NCBI GenBank assembly: GCA_947488295.1 | Contig: CANKYU010000003.1 | Coordinates: 248,001-312,000, forward strand | Direction of reading: 5' to 3' | Length of the DNA stretch: 64,000 nucleotides | From: an uncultured Anderseniella sp. | Lineage (GTDB): Bacteria > Pseudomonadota > Alphaproteobacteria > Rhizobiales > Aestuariivirgaceae | Part shown: piece by piece, positions 15,467 to 24,271 of the stretch | How the letters are laid out: each line of letters starts with the position of its first letter | Position numbering within the stretch: position 1 is the stretch's first letter | Program-made: the position numbers and the translations under genes | Notes under the pieces: model-generated | What the model saw: the letters and a program-made list of their open reading frames with translations, nothing else | Database searches by the model: none | What the model was told of the DNA's origin: nothing

Positions 15467-15907
15467 ATGAGTGAATCTGGTGATCATGAGCGCGCGACAC
15501 ATGTTGGTCGTTCTTTGAGTTGGTGGCTGGTAACTTATCTTTTCTACGCCCTGGCGTTTCTGTTTACTTTTACATCGGCCTTTCCAACGGCGGCTAGTCC
15601 TGCGGACCATATACTAGTTGATGTCGTAAATTTAGCCATATTGTTGTTTCCTGTGATTTTCTTGTTATCAATGTTTATTTTCCGAAAGTTTTTAATATTG
15701 TTTAGCTGCTCTGTTATGTTTTCTTGGGTAGCATTCGTCTTCGCAGGAGTGATATTGAGTTTGCCAGGTGCTTATAGAATGGGTGGTGAAGATGCATTGA
15801 GGGCGCATTGGTCGCTCTTTTTTTTGATGTTTGCTCCTGCGTTTGTGTTTCTGGGCTTAACGACGTTCAGAATAATGAAATGGAATAAGACAAACACTGG
15901 AGATTGA
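15467..15907 (+). CDS. Cassette 2 multi-pass membrane protein (candidate immunity/partner)
   Basis: 146 aa from the ATG at 15467, chosen because AGGGAG (15455-15460) lies 6 nt upstream; starts at 15422, 15437 and 15464 are in the same frame. Four hydrophobic segments are visible: WWLVTYLFYALAFLFTF, VVNLAILLFPVIFLLSMF, FSCSVMFSWVAFVFAGVI and WSLFFLMFAPAFVFLGL. The C-terminus is short and basic. It is AT-rich compared with the phage genes around it. Its stop overlaps an alternative TTG start of the next gene, so the two are translationally coupled. No family is recognised. The pairing with an effector-like protein suggests immunity or delivery. Confidence 0.6.
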   Translation: MSESGDHERATHVGRSLSWWLVTYLFYALAFLFTFTSAFPTAASPADHILVDVVNLAILLFPVIFLLSMFIFRKFLILFSCSVMFSWVAFVFAGVILSLPGAYRMGGEDALRAHWSLFFLMFAPAFVFLGLTTFRIMKWNKTNTGD

Positions 15908-15909
15908 GC

Positions 15910-17046
15910 GTGAGTGGCTCCCAAGGTGCTAAAAACAGAGAAAGACGTTACCTGCGCGAACTGCTGGAATCTGGGTTGCCGACTTGGCACAGGGTTCAAA
16001 ATACGTGGACCGACGGCGCTGCGGACTGGGCGGTGAGTTTATCAATCGCGTCACAGTTACCCGGTCGCATTGACGGCCCTGCAGATGCATTTCGCCACTT
16101 GCTGATTGCGGGTGAACTGCATCGTGTTTATGGAGACAGATATGCTGGTGATCTGTTATGGGCGCATGAGCTGGATCGGGGAGTTTTTTCCGACAAGTCC
16201 ATGGATGATTACAACAATGCCATTGGCCGCAAGATTGGCCGGTACGTGAGGGCCAACAATGGCAACACGGCAGACGTCATCAAGTTTGCCAAGCAAATCA
16301 TGCTGAACTCTTTTCCCGGCGGCTCAAGCGATAATGTCAGTTGGGAATCGGGGCCTGATAGCGGATGGCAGGTAAAAGGCGCAAGAACGACGCAACTGCC
16401 CAACGGCGTGGTCCTGCAGCCGGTGGTTGTTGCCGAAACCGATCCTGACAAGTGGCTGTCCAGTAACCCGCGCGACAACAATACTAACGAGCTTCTGCCC
16501 ACCAGCGGTGTGAACTGGCCCACCGCCGACGGTTGGGAGAACCGGTTCGATTACACCGGCGCAGGAAAAGCATCGCAGTATCTGCAGCGAAACAGACCCG
16601 CACAGTGGACCGAAAGCGCCGAACCGTCCCGGCCCGGACCTGGCACCAAACCCGGTGCAAGACCGGGCAATCCGCATGGTCCTGTAAGTCGCAAACGGGA
16701 TCGCGGTGATCTGCGGGAGATTGCTCCGCAAGAGCGACCTGATCCCGATGGCTTTATTCCGGGTCGCAGTGATTATTTTCAACCGCCAACTGGTGGACCG
16801 GTAGGTTCGGGAATTACGGACCCGAACCACAGTCGCCGCCGCGATACAGCGCCGAACAACCACACCAGTTTTGCAGGTGCCGAGGAACTCGACATCCACC
16901 AGATGGCCGAAGAGGTATTCTCCAGCCTCACGCTGGACGACTGGGCTATCATCCCGGATGGCAACGATCCGTTTCACGGCCGCGACCCGTTCGCCGACGG
17001 CGTGGGATGGGTGCCCGGCCTCGGACCACCGCCAGTGAACCCGTAA
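15910..17046 (+). CDS. Cassette 2 effector-like protein: RH...HE...NN domain plus shared C-terminal tail
   Basis: 378 aa from the GTG at 15910 (GGAG 7 nt upstream); a TTG at 15904 overlapping the previous stop is an alternative. Residues ~50-130 contain GPADAFRHLLIAGELHR, then LLWAHELDRG and DDYNNAIGRKIGR. The ordered D-A-x-R-H, H-E and D-x-x-N-N-x-x-G pattern is like the DUF6973 class of toxin-associated domains, possibly metal-dependent. A Pro/Arg-rich linker (PGPGTKPGARPGNPHG) precedes the tail. The end carries PDGFIPGRSDYF and the 52-residue block (EEVFSSLTLDDWAIIP, DPFHGRDPFADG, WVPGLGP) shared with the cassette 1 protein. No signal peptide. The enzymatic role is unproven. Confidence 0.65.
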   Translation: MSGSQGAKNRERRYLRELLESGLPTWHRVQNTWTDGAADWAVSLSIASQLPGRIDGPADAFRHLLIAGELHRVYGDRYAGDLLWAHELDRGVFSDKSMDDYNNAIGRKIGRYVRANNGNTADVIKFAKQIMLNSFPGGSSDNVSWESGPDSGWQVKGARTTQLPNGVVLQPVVVAETDPDKWLSSNPRDNNTNELLPTSGVNWPTADGWENRFDYTGAGKASQYLQRNRPAQWTESAEPSRPGPGTKPGARPGNPHGPVSRKRDRGDLREIAPQERPDPDGFIPGRSDYFQPPTGGPVGSGITDPNHSRRRDTAPNNHTSFAGAEELDIHQMAEEVFSSLTLDDWAIIPDGNDPFHGRDPFADGVGWVPGLGPPPVNP

Positions 17047-17101
17047 ACCGACGTTCTGATCAAACCGGCCATCCCGTAACATACGGTCCCGGTTGAACCT
17101 G

Positions 17102-17115
17102 GGGGTCAAGACCCC
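17102..17115 (+). other. Short hairpin after cassette 2
   Basis: GGGGT (17102-17106) pairs with ACCCC (17111-17115) around CAAG. There is no T-tract. The 216-bp gap between cassette 2 and the capsid gene otherwise shows only the capsid gene's Shine-Dalgarno (GAAGGAGG, about 17249-17256). A weak terminator or mRNA boundary is possible. Confidence 0.3.
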
Positions 17116-17262
17116 AAACCAACCCGCTAGTGTCTCTACGTCCCGGCAGGCGCATGAAACCGGCTCTTCGCTGAACCGAAGACCACCCGGTGTCTGCTCG
17201 CCTTCCAGCCACCCGTTCAGGACCAAGCTTTCATTCAACCCATCAATTGAAGGAGGGACACC

Positions 17263-18135
17263 ATGCCTGGTGCAGCCCCAATGATTCAATACCGGGAAGA
17301 GATGGTCCTGGCTTTTGGCCAGCGGCAATCGCTTCTCAAGGATACAACCACCAAGGAGAGCCAGACCAAGGGCAATCAGGCCACGTTCCTGATCGTCGAT
17401 TCATCCGGCACGACCGTGACCCGCGGCGTCGGTGGCCTGATCCCGGCGCGTGACAACAACAACACCCAAACGACCGTCACGCTAAAGGAAAAACACGACC
17501 TCATCGAGATGACCGGATTCAATATCTTCCAGTCACAAGGTGACCAGCGCGAAATCATGCAGATCAACACCATGTCTGTTCTGAATCGCGACATCGACGC
17601 TACAATCCTGGCACAGCTTGAAACCGGCACCATAACCACCGGGACGACGGCAACCGCATCCCTGACCATGGTGCAGAAGGCCACCACCTACCTGATGAAC
17701 AATGGCGTCCCGTGGGACGGCAATGTGTTTGCGGTCATCTCGCCGGCCTTCCTTGCCTACCTGATGACCATTCCGACCTTCTCTAGTGCCGACTTTGTCA
17801 CCGTCAAACCGGCGGTGAACTATCCTGGCTGGAATGCCATGGATGCCAAAACGGCCGCAAGCATGGGGCAGGGCTGGTATGAATGGCTCGGCGTGAAGTG
17901 GATTGTCTCCAACCAGATCGCCGGTCTCGGCACCAGTTCGGAGCTGTGCTTCATGTATCACCGCAATGCTGTTGGCCATGCTGCCGACGCCAAGGGCATG
18001 GATGTGGCCATCGGCTATGAGGACAAGCAGCAACTGTCCTGGTCGCGCTGCTCTTTGTACCACGAAGCCAAACTGCTTCAGAACACCGGCATCGTGCAGA
18101 TGACACATGATGGTTCTGCCATCGTGGCGTCTTAA
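17263..18135 (+). CDS. Major capsid protein
   Basis: 290 aa with a very strong AAGGAGG Shine-Dalgarno, as expected for the most abundant virion protein. The sequence is that of a phage capsid of the HK97-like fold family seen in BPP-1-type podoviruses: an N-terminal arm, then SQTKGNQATFLIVDSSG, MTGFNIFQSQGDQREIMQINTMS split by a long helix, TTYLMNNGVPWDGNVFAVIS and a C-terminal GYEDKQQLSWSRCSLYHEA. It forms the icosahedral shell. It lies after scaffold and the two inserted cassettes; scaffold and capsid are normally adjacent, which marks the cassettes as insertions. Confidence 0.85.
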   Translation: MPGAAPMIQYREEMVLAFGQRQSLLKDTTTKESQTKGNQATFLIVDSSGTTVTRGVGGLIPARDNNNTQTTVTLKEKHDLIEMTGFNIFQSQGDQREIMQINTMSVLNRDIDATILAQLETGTITTGTTATASLTMVQKATTYLMNNGVPWDGNVFAVISPAFLAYLMTIPTFSSADFVTVKPAVNYPGWNAMDAKTAASMGQGWYEWLGVKWIVSNQIAGLGTSSELCFMYHRNAVGHAADAKGMDVAIGYEDKQQLSWSRCSLYHEAKLLQNTGIVQMTHDGSAIVAS

Positions 18136-18150
18136 GGGAAAGGATTACAC

Positions 18151-18411
18151 ATGGCTTATGTAACAGCACAATGGAACTGCGTGATCCCGTGCGTGGGCGA
18201 CCAGCCGAAAGTCTGGCTTGCCTATGGCACCGACATTCATACCGCGGTGGATGCCGCCGACTTCATCGAAGACGGTGCCGCCAAGGGCATGAAGGTCAAT
18301 GACGTAGTGATCTATGTGAAGACCACGGCAACCGTTGGTGCGACCACACACGTGGTTACCGCAGTGACGGCGGGTGGCGCCGCCACCATGTCTCCGGCCA
18401 TACTGGCCTGA
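18151..18411 (+). CDS. Small head-associated phage protein
   Basis: 86 aa, 15 bp after the capsid stop, with AAAGGA upstream. It is rich in Ala, Thr and Val, with a beta-like pattern (KVNDVVIYVKTTATVGATTH). Position directly after the major capsid gene and small size suggest a decoration or head-stabilising protein. No family was recognised. Confidence 0.6.
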   Translation: MAYVTAQWNCVIPCVGDQPKVWLAYGTDIHTAVDAADFIEDGAAKGMKVNDVVIYVKTTATVGATTHVVTAVTAGGAATMSPAILA

Positions 18412-18739
18412 CGATCCCAAGCAACAAATCCGGTCCGGCGTGTTGCCGGGCCGGAACAGCGATCAGAAACTGCTCCCGGCTCCTTTGCTTTTCAGAAAAA
18501 GTGTTTTTGTTCAACGGATTATTTATGAACCGGGCAACAGACGGGCTTCCTTGTACGATGCCGTCATTGACCTGCTTACACAAATATTGGCAAACATGTA
18601 CCTATCAGTCCTACAATGAAGAAATTCGCGTATGCATCTGCGTTATTACGACCCCGTAAAGCCCGCAAAAGCTGATAACTGTGTTGTCCGGCCACAAATG
18701 CCGTTGCGTGTATTGTCAGTCTGTTACACAGTCCATCCC
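18412..18739. other. 328-bp gap between head protein and lipoprotein genes
   Basis: Immediately after the stop there is a weak GC-rich hairpin (GGCCGG..CCGG family, about 18434-18452) and then an AT-richer stretch. Several short frames cross it but none has a good start signal. It probably carries a late-gene terminator and the promoter of the downstream lipoprotein gene; I cannot define the elements precisely. Confidence 0.3.
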
Positions 18740-19309
18740 ATGAAACGTGTTTTTGAGTTAGTGGTTGTTGGTGTGTTGTGTGGCCTTGCCGCCGGGTGCG
18801 GAACGTCCGGTGTGTCGCTGTTCGGCGATGACGAGACACCGGCGAGTGTTGCAGATCCCGGCGACAATGCGAACCTTGCAGGCAACCTGCCTCCGGCAAA
18901 CGGCAATCTGCCTGCAAATGTCGGCAGGTATCCGCCGCAACAACGCTCTTATGAACTCACCCTGGACGGGTTTCCGGCCGGCACCCGGTGTGAGGTCGAG
19001 GAGGCCCAGGGCAAGGTCAGGAAGCGAGGTACGGGCAGGCGTATTTCAATCAGCATCACCGGGTATCCGAGCGTGGCCGATGTGGCTTGCTCGACCGGCT
19101 TGTTGTCCCGGTTCGTCATCGATACCAACAAATGGGCATTCACCCAGCCCCGGCGGCCCGGATTGCAGGAAGGCGATGTTGAAAAGGTATTCGTCGAGGT
19201 GGAGTACAGCCTGACCGGTACCAAGCTGACCCCGGTTGCCAACATGACCATGAACACAGCCGCCGGTACCTTCACGGACCGGATTGTGCTGGACAATCTC
19301 ACTCCGTAA
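18740..19309 (+). CDS. Phage-encoded lipoprotein
   Basis: 189 aa from the ATG at 18740, chosen because it begins a classic lipoprotein signal (MKRVFELVVVGVLCGLAAGC; lipobox LAAGC, Cys20). An upstream in-frame start at 18632 would bury the signal. Mature protein: a flexible Asn/Pro-rich segment (NANLAGNLPPANGNLPANVG), then a beta-rich domain with two cysteines (RCEVEEAQG and VACSTG). Such lipoproteins inside virion clusters are usually lysogeny-conversion genes, often blocking superinfecting phages at the envelope. The function is inferred; no family was recognised. Confidence 0.65.
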   Translation: MKRVFELVVVGVLCGLAAGCGTSGVSLFGDDETPASVADPGDNANLAGNLPPANGNLPANVGRYPPQQRSYELTLDGFPAGTRCEVEEAQGKVRKRGTGRRISISITGYPSVADVACSTGLLSRFVIDTNKWAFTQPRRPGLQEGDVEKVFVEVEYSLTGTKLTPVANMTMNTAAGTFTDRIVLDNLTP

Positions 19310-19500
19310 GCACTGGCAGAACGTCCAGTGAAGCGTTGCGGCCTGTCTCCGGTGTTCCGTTTCCGGGATGCTCGCTGTCTCGTGACGTGTGCACGCTGAC
19401 GTAGCAACTCATATATTACTTTGATCCCGAAACGGGGCGTGATTCCGAAAAAGGACCCGCGCCTCGTATTGCATTTCAACCACAAGGAAACCATTGAATC

Positions 19501-20004
19501 ATGGCCAAGAAACCTGCCTCGAGCCCGGCTGCAGCCAATGCGACTGCCTTTGTCAAAACATGCCCCAACGGCCACAGCGTGTTTCAGCTGGCCAGTCATG
19601 TGGAAAGCAGGTTCATGGTGCAGATCCCCGACGGCGACAAGCTGGAAGACATCTGCAAACCTTCATATTGGGCCCACCACGCGGCCCGGGTGACGCCGAA
19701 ATCACTGTTAACCTGCATTGACCAGCGCCTGCGCTGGGAAGCCGATCTCAGGGTGCTGGAAGCTGGGCGCAACTACCTGCGCGTTGCGGTGGTGAGGCAT
19801 GTGGACTATGACATCAAGGCGCTTGGCCGCCCGGAGATCGAACGCCTGCGCAGCCTGCATGCCATCGAATCCAATGGTCAGAACGGCTGGCGGGTGATCG
19901 ACCCTGATGGCATTGTCCTGTTTGCCGGTCTGACCACCAGGATTGACGCCGAATGTGCGCTTGATACCCATCTTGGCACCATGAACCGCCAGGCGGCGGC
20001 GTAG
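19501..20004 (+). CDS. Hypothetical phage structural-region protein
   Basis: 167 aa. The N-terminus is Ala/Ser-rich; a central beta-rich part contains KTCPNGHSVFQLASHVESRF, and the C-terminal third reads HAIESNGQNGWRVIDPDG. It is 4 bp upstream of the tail tube gene, so it is probably co-translated and virion-related. No signal peptide or membrane segment. No known family recognised. Confidence 0.6.
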   Translation: MAKKPASSPAAANATAFVKTCPNGHSVFQLASHVESRFMVQIPDGDKLEDICKPSYWAHHAARVTPKSLLTCIDQRLRWEADLRVLEAGRNYLRVAVVRHVDYDIKALGRPEIERLRSLHAIESNGQNGWRVIDPDGIVLFAGLTTRIDAECALDTHLGTMNRQAAA

Positions 20005-20008
20005 TACG

Positions 20009-20656
20009 ATGGCAACCAGCAGGCTGGAAATCTATCAGCGCGCCATTGTGCTCTGCAGGCAGACCCCGGTGACATCGCTGAGCGAGAACAATGAAGCCCG
20101 CAGACTGTGCGATATCCACTATGCCCCGATGCTGCAGTCGCTCATGGAGGCGGGCTTCTGGACCCATGCCATGCGCACCACCCGGATCACCGCCAATGAC
20201 AGTGTCACTCCGGCATTCGGCTACACCTATGCCCACGACATGCCGGCTGACTTCGTACGCAAGTATGTAGTGTCTGCCTCTGAAACCCTGGACCCGCCGC
20301 TGGACTATCACACTGATGGCAGGGCCTATCTGGTTGAGGGCGGTTACCTGTGGTCCGATGTGACGCCGCTGTACATGCGTTACACCTCCAGTGATGCCGA
20401 TTACGGGCTTGATCTGGGCAGATGGCCGGAACGGCTGACCGAAGCGGCGTGCACTGAACTCGCCTGCCGTATCGTTCCGAAACTGACCGGCTCATCTGAA
20501 CTGCAGGGCCATCTCATGTCGCTGAAAGCCATGGCGCTGGGCCGCGCCAACACGTTTGAAGCCCTGCAGCAGCCGGCACAGACCAGCAGGCCGGGACGCT
20601 GGATGAGCGACCGGTTTTCCAACCGTCGCTCAAGCCTTGATTACAGGCGGGCGTGA
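20009..20656 (+). CDS. Tail tubular protein A-like (T7 gp11-type)
   Basis: 215 aa. The pattern RLEIYQRAIVLCRQTP, then ARRLCDIHYAPMLQSLMEAGFW, DMPADFVRK and LTEAACTELACRIVPKLTGS is characteristic of the podovirus gatekeeper/tail tube A family. It bridges the portal and the nozzle. It overlaps the next gene by 4 bp (ATGA), and the order gp11-like then gp12-like is as in T7. Confidence 0.82.
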   Translation: MATSRLEIYQRAIVLCRQTPVTSLSENNEARRLCDIHYAPMLQSLMEAGFWTHAMRTTRITANDSVTPAFGYTYAHDMPADFVRKYVVSASETLDPPLDYHTDGRAYLVEGGYLWSDVTPLYMRYTSSDADYGLDLGRWPERLTEAACTELACRIVPKLTGSSELQGHLMSLKAMALGRANTFEALQQPAQTSRPGRWMSDRFSNRRSSLDYRRA

Positions 20657-23373
20657 TGCGCGAGAAATCCTATCTTTTTGCCATGAACGGCGGGGAGGTA
20701 TCACCGCTGGCGCTGGGCCGCGTTGACCTTTCGCGCATGCGTATCTCTGCAGAAGTCATGAAAAACTGCTTCCCGCGCGTGATCGGGCCCATGGCGGCGC
20801 GCCCGGGGCTGGCCTATCTTTCGCCAACGGACGGCGATGGCGAGGCCCGCAACATCCCGTTCATCTTTTCGGCGACGGACACGGCCCTCGTGGAATTGTC
20901 GGACCGGAAGCTGCGGGTTCGGATCGCTGGAGAACTTGTTTCCAGAGCCGCCGTTTCAACAGTGGTGGGCAATGGAGATTTCGGTGCACCAGAGGGCTGG
21001 ACGCTCGCGACGACTGGCGGCGGCGTTTCAACGATCTCCGGCGGTGTGCTGACGCTTCAGACACCAGGCAGGGGCGGTACGACACTCGCCAAGCGCTCAG
21101 ACAGTGTGTCCATGCCGGATCAGAATGTCGAGCATGCGATTGAGGTTACCGTTGATCGCGGTCCGGTGAAATTCCGCTGTGGTTCCACTGATGGCGGCGA
21201 TGAGTACATCACCGAAACCGAGCTGAAAACCGGGTTTCACTCGATTGCCTTCACACCTGTTTCCGGCACCTTCTTCATTCAGCTCTCGGCGGAAAGCGAG
21301 GCAAACCGGATCGTATCCAACGTGTCGATCGCCGCGCCGGGGGTGATGGAACTGGAAACGTCCTGGGCTGCGGCCGATCTGTTCAAGCTGAGATATTCGC
21401 AGTCCGGTGATGTCATCTTTGTAACGTCGTCCGATCAGGCATATCAGCCGATGCGGATTGAGCGCCGGGCGGAAACGTCATGGTCTTTGACAGACTACGA
21501 GTTTGTGGATGGCCCGTTCAGGGGGAAAACCGCGGACCTGACGCTGACACCGTCGGCGCGTACCGGAAACGGCATCCTTGCGGCGTCCGCCCCGTTCTTC
21601 AAACCCGGCCATGTCGGATCCGTGTTCCGCATCTCCCACCAGCAGACGGTGGTCGGGGCGTCACTTGCCGGCCCGGACCGATATACGGACACTATTCGGG
21701 TGTCTGGCAACTCCCGCTACGATATCGATTCTGACGGATCCAACGAAAACACCAGGGAACGTGACATCGTCATATCGATTACCGGCACGTGGGTCGGCAA
21801 TCTTGGGCTGCAAATTTCCGAAGATGACGGGGAGACCTGGCGCAGGGTCGAATTTTACACCGGCAACCAGAACATCACCAGGACGCCGGGATCGGCGAAC
21901 ACCGTCGTCCTGTGCAGGCTCGGGTTCAATTCGGATGACTATGGCTCGGGGACCGCGATCGTGACAGCCACCTATTCGGGCGGCGGCGGTGGTGATGGTT
22001 ATGTGCTGATAACCGGGGTCACAAACTCAACGACCGCCACATACGAGGTCATGTCCAGGATACACGCGAGCGAAATTGCCAATGACTGGTCGGAAGGCCA
22101 GTTCTCAACCTTGCGCGGCTGGCCGTCTGCCGTCGCGTTGTTTGAAGGCAGGTTGTGGTGGGGCGGTGCTGACAAACTGTTCGGTTCCGTCTCGGACGGC
22201 TTTGAAAGCTTTGACCTGGAACAAGAAGGCGACAGCGGACCGGTCATCAGGTCGGTGGCGACCGGCGCCGTGAACGCGATCAACTGGATACTTGGCCTGG
22301 CCCGGCTGTGCATCGGCACATCAGGCGCGGAACCGGTCGGCAGATCGTCTTCCTTCGACGAACCGATGACACCTGCGAATTTCTCCATCAAGGATGCGTC
22401 CACGCAAGGCTCAGCCGACGTCCAGGCAATCAAGATTGATCGGTCCGCAGTGTTCGTGCAGCGCTCGGGCAAGCGCGCCTATGACCTGTCCTACACGATT
22501 GATGCGCAGGACTATTCATCATCGGAAATCAGCCGGTTTCACCCGACCGTGCTCAATGCCGGTGTGAAACTGCTGGCCGTGCAGCGCCAGCCCGATACCC
22601 GCATCTGGTTCGTGCTCAATGACGGCACCTGCGCCATGCTGACCTACGAACGTTCGGAAGACGTACTGTCCTGGTTTACGTTCGAGACCGACGGATTGAT
22701 CGAAGATGTGGCCATCCTGCCCAATGTGGAAGACGACGATGTCTTCATGGTGGTGGCGCGCACCGTCAATGGCGCGTTACGGCGTTATGTGGAGAGGCTG
22801 GCCTACGACACCCAGGCCCAGGGAGGCATCCATAATTACATGGCCGACAGCTATGTGACCCGGATCCTTGAGGCCTCTGACACGGTAACCGGGCTGTCGC
22901 ATCTGGAAGGGGCGCAGGTGGTGGTATGGGCCGCCGGCCAGGCGGTCATGGATGGTGATGAACCGGCGATGTTCACCGTCTCGTCAGGCCAGATCACATT
23001 GCCCGAGCCGGTCAGCGGCACTGTTGTGGCCGGGCTCGCATACGACTGGCAGTGGCGCTCAGCCAAGCTGGCCTACGGGGTTCGCGACGGCGCACCCCTG
23101 TCGCGGCGCAAGATGCTGCGGGACGTGGCGCCGATCCTCTACAGGACGCACATCAGGGGCATCAGGGCCGGCCAGACATTTGATGCCATGGATTACCTGC
23201 CCCTGTCATACAAAGGCGAGACGCTGGATGCCAACACGGTGCTGGAGACCTACGACGCCCAGTCCTATTGCATTCCCGGTACCTGGGACACGGACACAAG
23301 ACTGTGCCTGGCCGGCCAGGCACCGTTGCCGTGCACGGTGCTGAGCCTGTCGCTGACCATGGAAGCGAACTAA
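20653..23373 (+). CDS. Tail tubular protein B-like (tail nozzle, T7 gp12-type)
   Basis: 906 aa, one of the largest virion genes. It opens with the hallmark FAMNGGEVSPLALGRVDL, then MKNCFPRVIGPMAARPGL, typical of podovirus nozzle proteins (N-G-G-x-x-S-P ... N-x-x-P ... RPG). The middle contains beta-rich insertions with Gly-rich stretches (YSGGGGGDGY) and WSEGQFSTLRGWPSAVALFE, GRLWWGG, also family-typical. It forms the distal tail tube that contacts the host surface. It overlaps both neighbours, in one translational run. Confidence 0.85.
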   Translation: MMREKSYLFAMNGGEVSPLALGRVDLSRMRISAEVMKNCFPRVIGPMAARPGLAYLSPTDGDGEARNIPFIFSATDTALVELSDRKLRVRIAGELVSRAAVSTVVGNGDFGAPEGWTLATTGGGVSTISGGVLTLQTPGRGGTTLAKRSDSVSMPDQNVEHAIEVTVDRGPVKFRCGSTDGGDEYITETELKTGFHSIAFTPVSGTFFIQLSAESEANRIVSNVSIAAPGVMELETSWAAADLFKLRYSQSGDVIFVTSSDQAYQPMRIERRAETSWSLTDYEFVDGPFRGKTADLTLTPSARTGNGILAASAPFFKPGHVGSVFRISHQQTVVGASLAGPDRYTDTIRVSGNSRYDIDSDGSNENTRERDIVISITGTWVGNLGLQISEDDGETWRRVEFYTGNQNITRTPGSANTVVLCRLGFNSDDYGSGTAIVTATYSGGGGGDGYVLITGVTNSTTATYEVMSRIHASEIANDWSEGQFSTLRGWPSAVALFEGRLWWGGADKLFGSVSDGFESFDLEQEGDSGPVIRSVATGAVNAINWILGLARLCIGTSGAEPVGRSSSFDEPMTPANFSIKDASTQGSADVQAIKIDRSAVFVQRSGKRAYDLSYTIDAQDYSSSEISRFHPTVLNAGVKLLAVQRQPDTRIWFVLNDGTCAMLTYERSEDVLSWFTFETDGLIEDVAILPNVEDDDVFMVVARTVNGALRRYVERLAYDTQAQGGIHNYMADSYVTRILEASDTVTGLSHLEGAQVVVWAAGQAVMDGDEPAMFTVSSGQITLPEPVSGTVVAGLAYDWQWRSAKLAYGVRDGAPLSRRKMLRDVAPILYRTHIRGIRAGQTFDAMDYLPLSYKGETLDANTVLETYDAQSYCIPGTWDTDTRLCLAGQAPLPCTVLSLSLTMEAN

Positions 23374-23747
23374 TGCTCACAGTCCGTGAGGCCAGGCCCT
23401 CCGACGTCCAGAAATTCTGCCGCGTTGTGGCGCCGATGTGGTTCATCGGTGTTGTCGCGGAAGATGAGGCGGGGGCGGTTATTGGTGCCGGGTGGGTGGT
23501 GTGGGGTGATGAAAACCGGCCCTGGGTTTGTTTTGAAGGCGACGGCGCCATCAAGGTGCACAAAACACTGATCGCGCGCTGGTCCGCACGACTGGTTTGC
23601 GCGGCACAGGCTGCATGCGATGAACTTTATACCATCGAGGACCGGTCGGAACTCGACGGATCGAGATGGCTTGAATGGCTCGGGTTTCGCGACACGGGCG
23701 AAGTCCGGCAAGGCAACAGGATATTGAAATGGCAGAAACACTCATAG
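23373..23747 (+). CDS. GNAT-like small phage protein (internal virion protein A-type)
   Basis: 124 aa from the ATG at 23373, overlapping the nozzle stop (TAATG); an in-frame upstream start exists but lies deep inside the nozzle gene. It opens TVREARPSDVQKF like a GNAT N-acetyltransferase and ends LEWLGFRDTGEV, resembling the GNAT C-terminal region. Similar small proteins occur at the T7 gp13 position. Whether it has acetyltransferase activity is uncertain. Confidence 0.62.
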   Translation: MLTVREARPSDVQKFCRVVAPMWFIGVVAEDEAGAVIGAGWVVWGDENRPWVCFEGDGAIKVHKTLIARWSARLVCAAQAACDELYTIEDRSELDGSRWLEWLGFRDTGEVRQGNRILKWQKHS

Positions 23748-24268
23748 CGCTCACAGCCGCAATTGGTTCATCCGCAGCCTCGGTGGGCGCTGCAGGCACT
23801 GCTGCGGCCGGTGCTGCTGCATCGGCGGGCAGTACGCTCTCCACATTGGGCTTGCTCGGCACCGGCCTCAGTGCTGCAGGTACACTTTATGGTGGGCTGC
23901 AGGCAAAGGCAGGTGCGCAAGCCGAGGCCAGGCAGTTGAAAGCCAAAGGCGATGAGGAGCAGGCCATCGGCCAGCGTCGGGCCATGCAGGTCCGCCGGGA
24001 AAAGGACCTCGCCCGGTCACGCATTCAGGCGGTGGCGGCAGCGTCCGGCGCCGGGGCAGGCGATGCATCCATCACCAACCTGATGCGCGGTGTTGAACAG
24101 CAGGGCAATTACAACTCCATGCTCGAACTCTATCAGGGCAACCAGGCCCGGAACAAAGCCTATGCCAGCGCTGCCGCCCGTCGATCTGAGGGTCGCAGTG
24201 CCCTGACCGGGTCCATCATCGGCGCAACCGGCGGGGCGGCGAGCAATCTGTACAAGATGTCGAGATAG
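23729..24268 (+). CDS. Internal virion protein B-like (T7 gp14-type)
   Basis: 179 aa from the ATG at 23729, overlapping the previous gene by 19 bp. The N-terminal ~60 residues are extremely Ala/Gly/Ser-rich and hydrophobic (SVGAAGTAAAGAAASAGS), followed by an amphipathic helix with LKAKGDEEQAIGQRRAMQVR and ARSRIQAVAAASG. This is typical of ejected inner-core proteins that insert into the host outer membrane during infection. The C-terminus is another Gly/Ala-rich helix. Confidence 0.75.
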   Translation: MAETLIALTAAIGSSAASVGAAGTAAAGAAASAGSTLSTLGLLGTGLSAAGTLYGGLQAKAGAQAEARQLKAKGDEEQAIGQRRAMQVRREKDLARSRIQAVAAASGAGAGDASITNLMRGVEQQGNYNSMLELYQGNQARNKAYASAAARRSEGRSALTGSIIGATGGAASNLYKMSR

Positions 24269-24271
24269 ACG

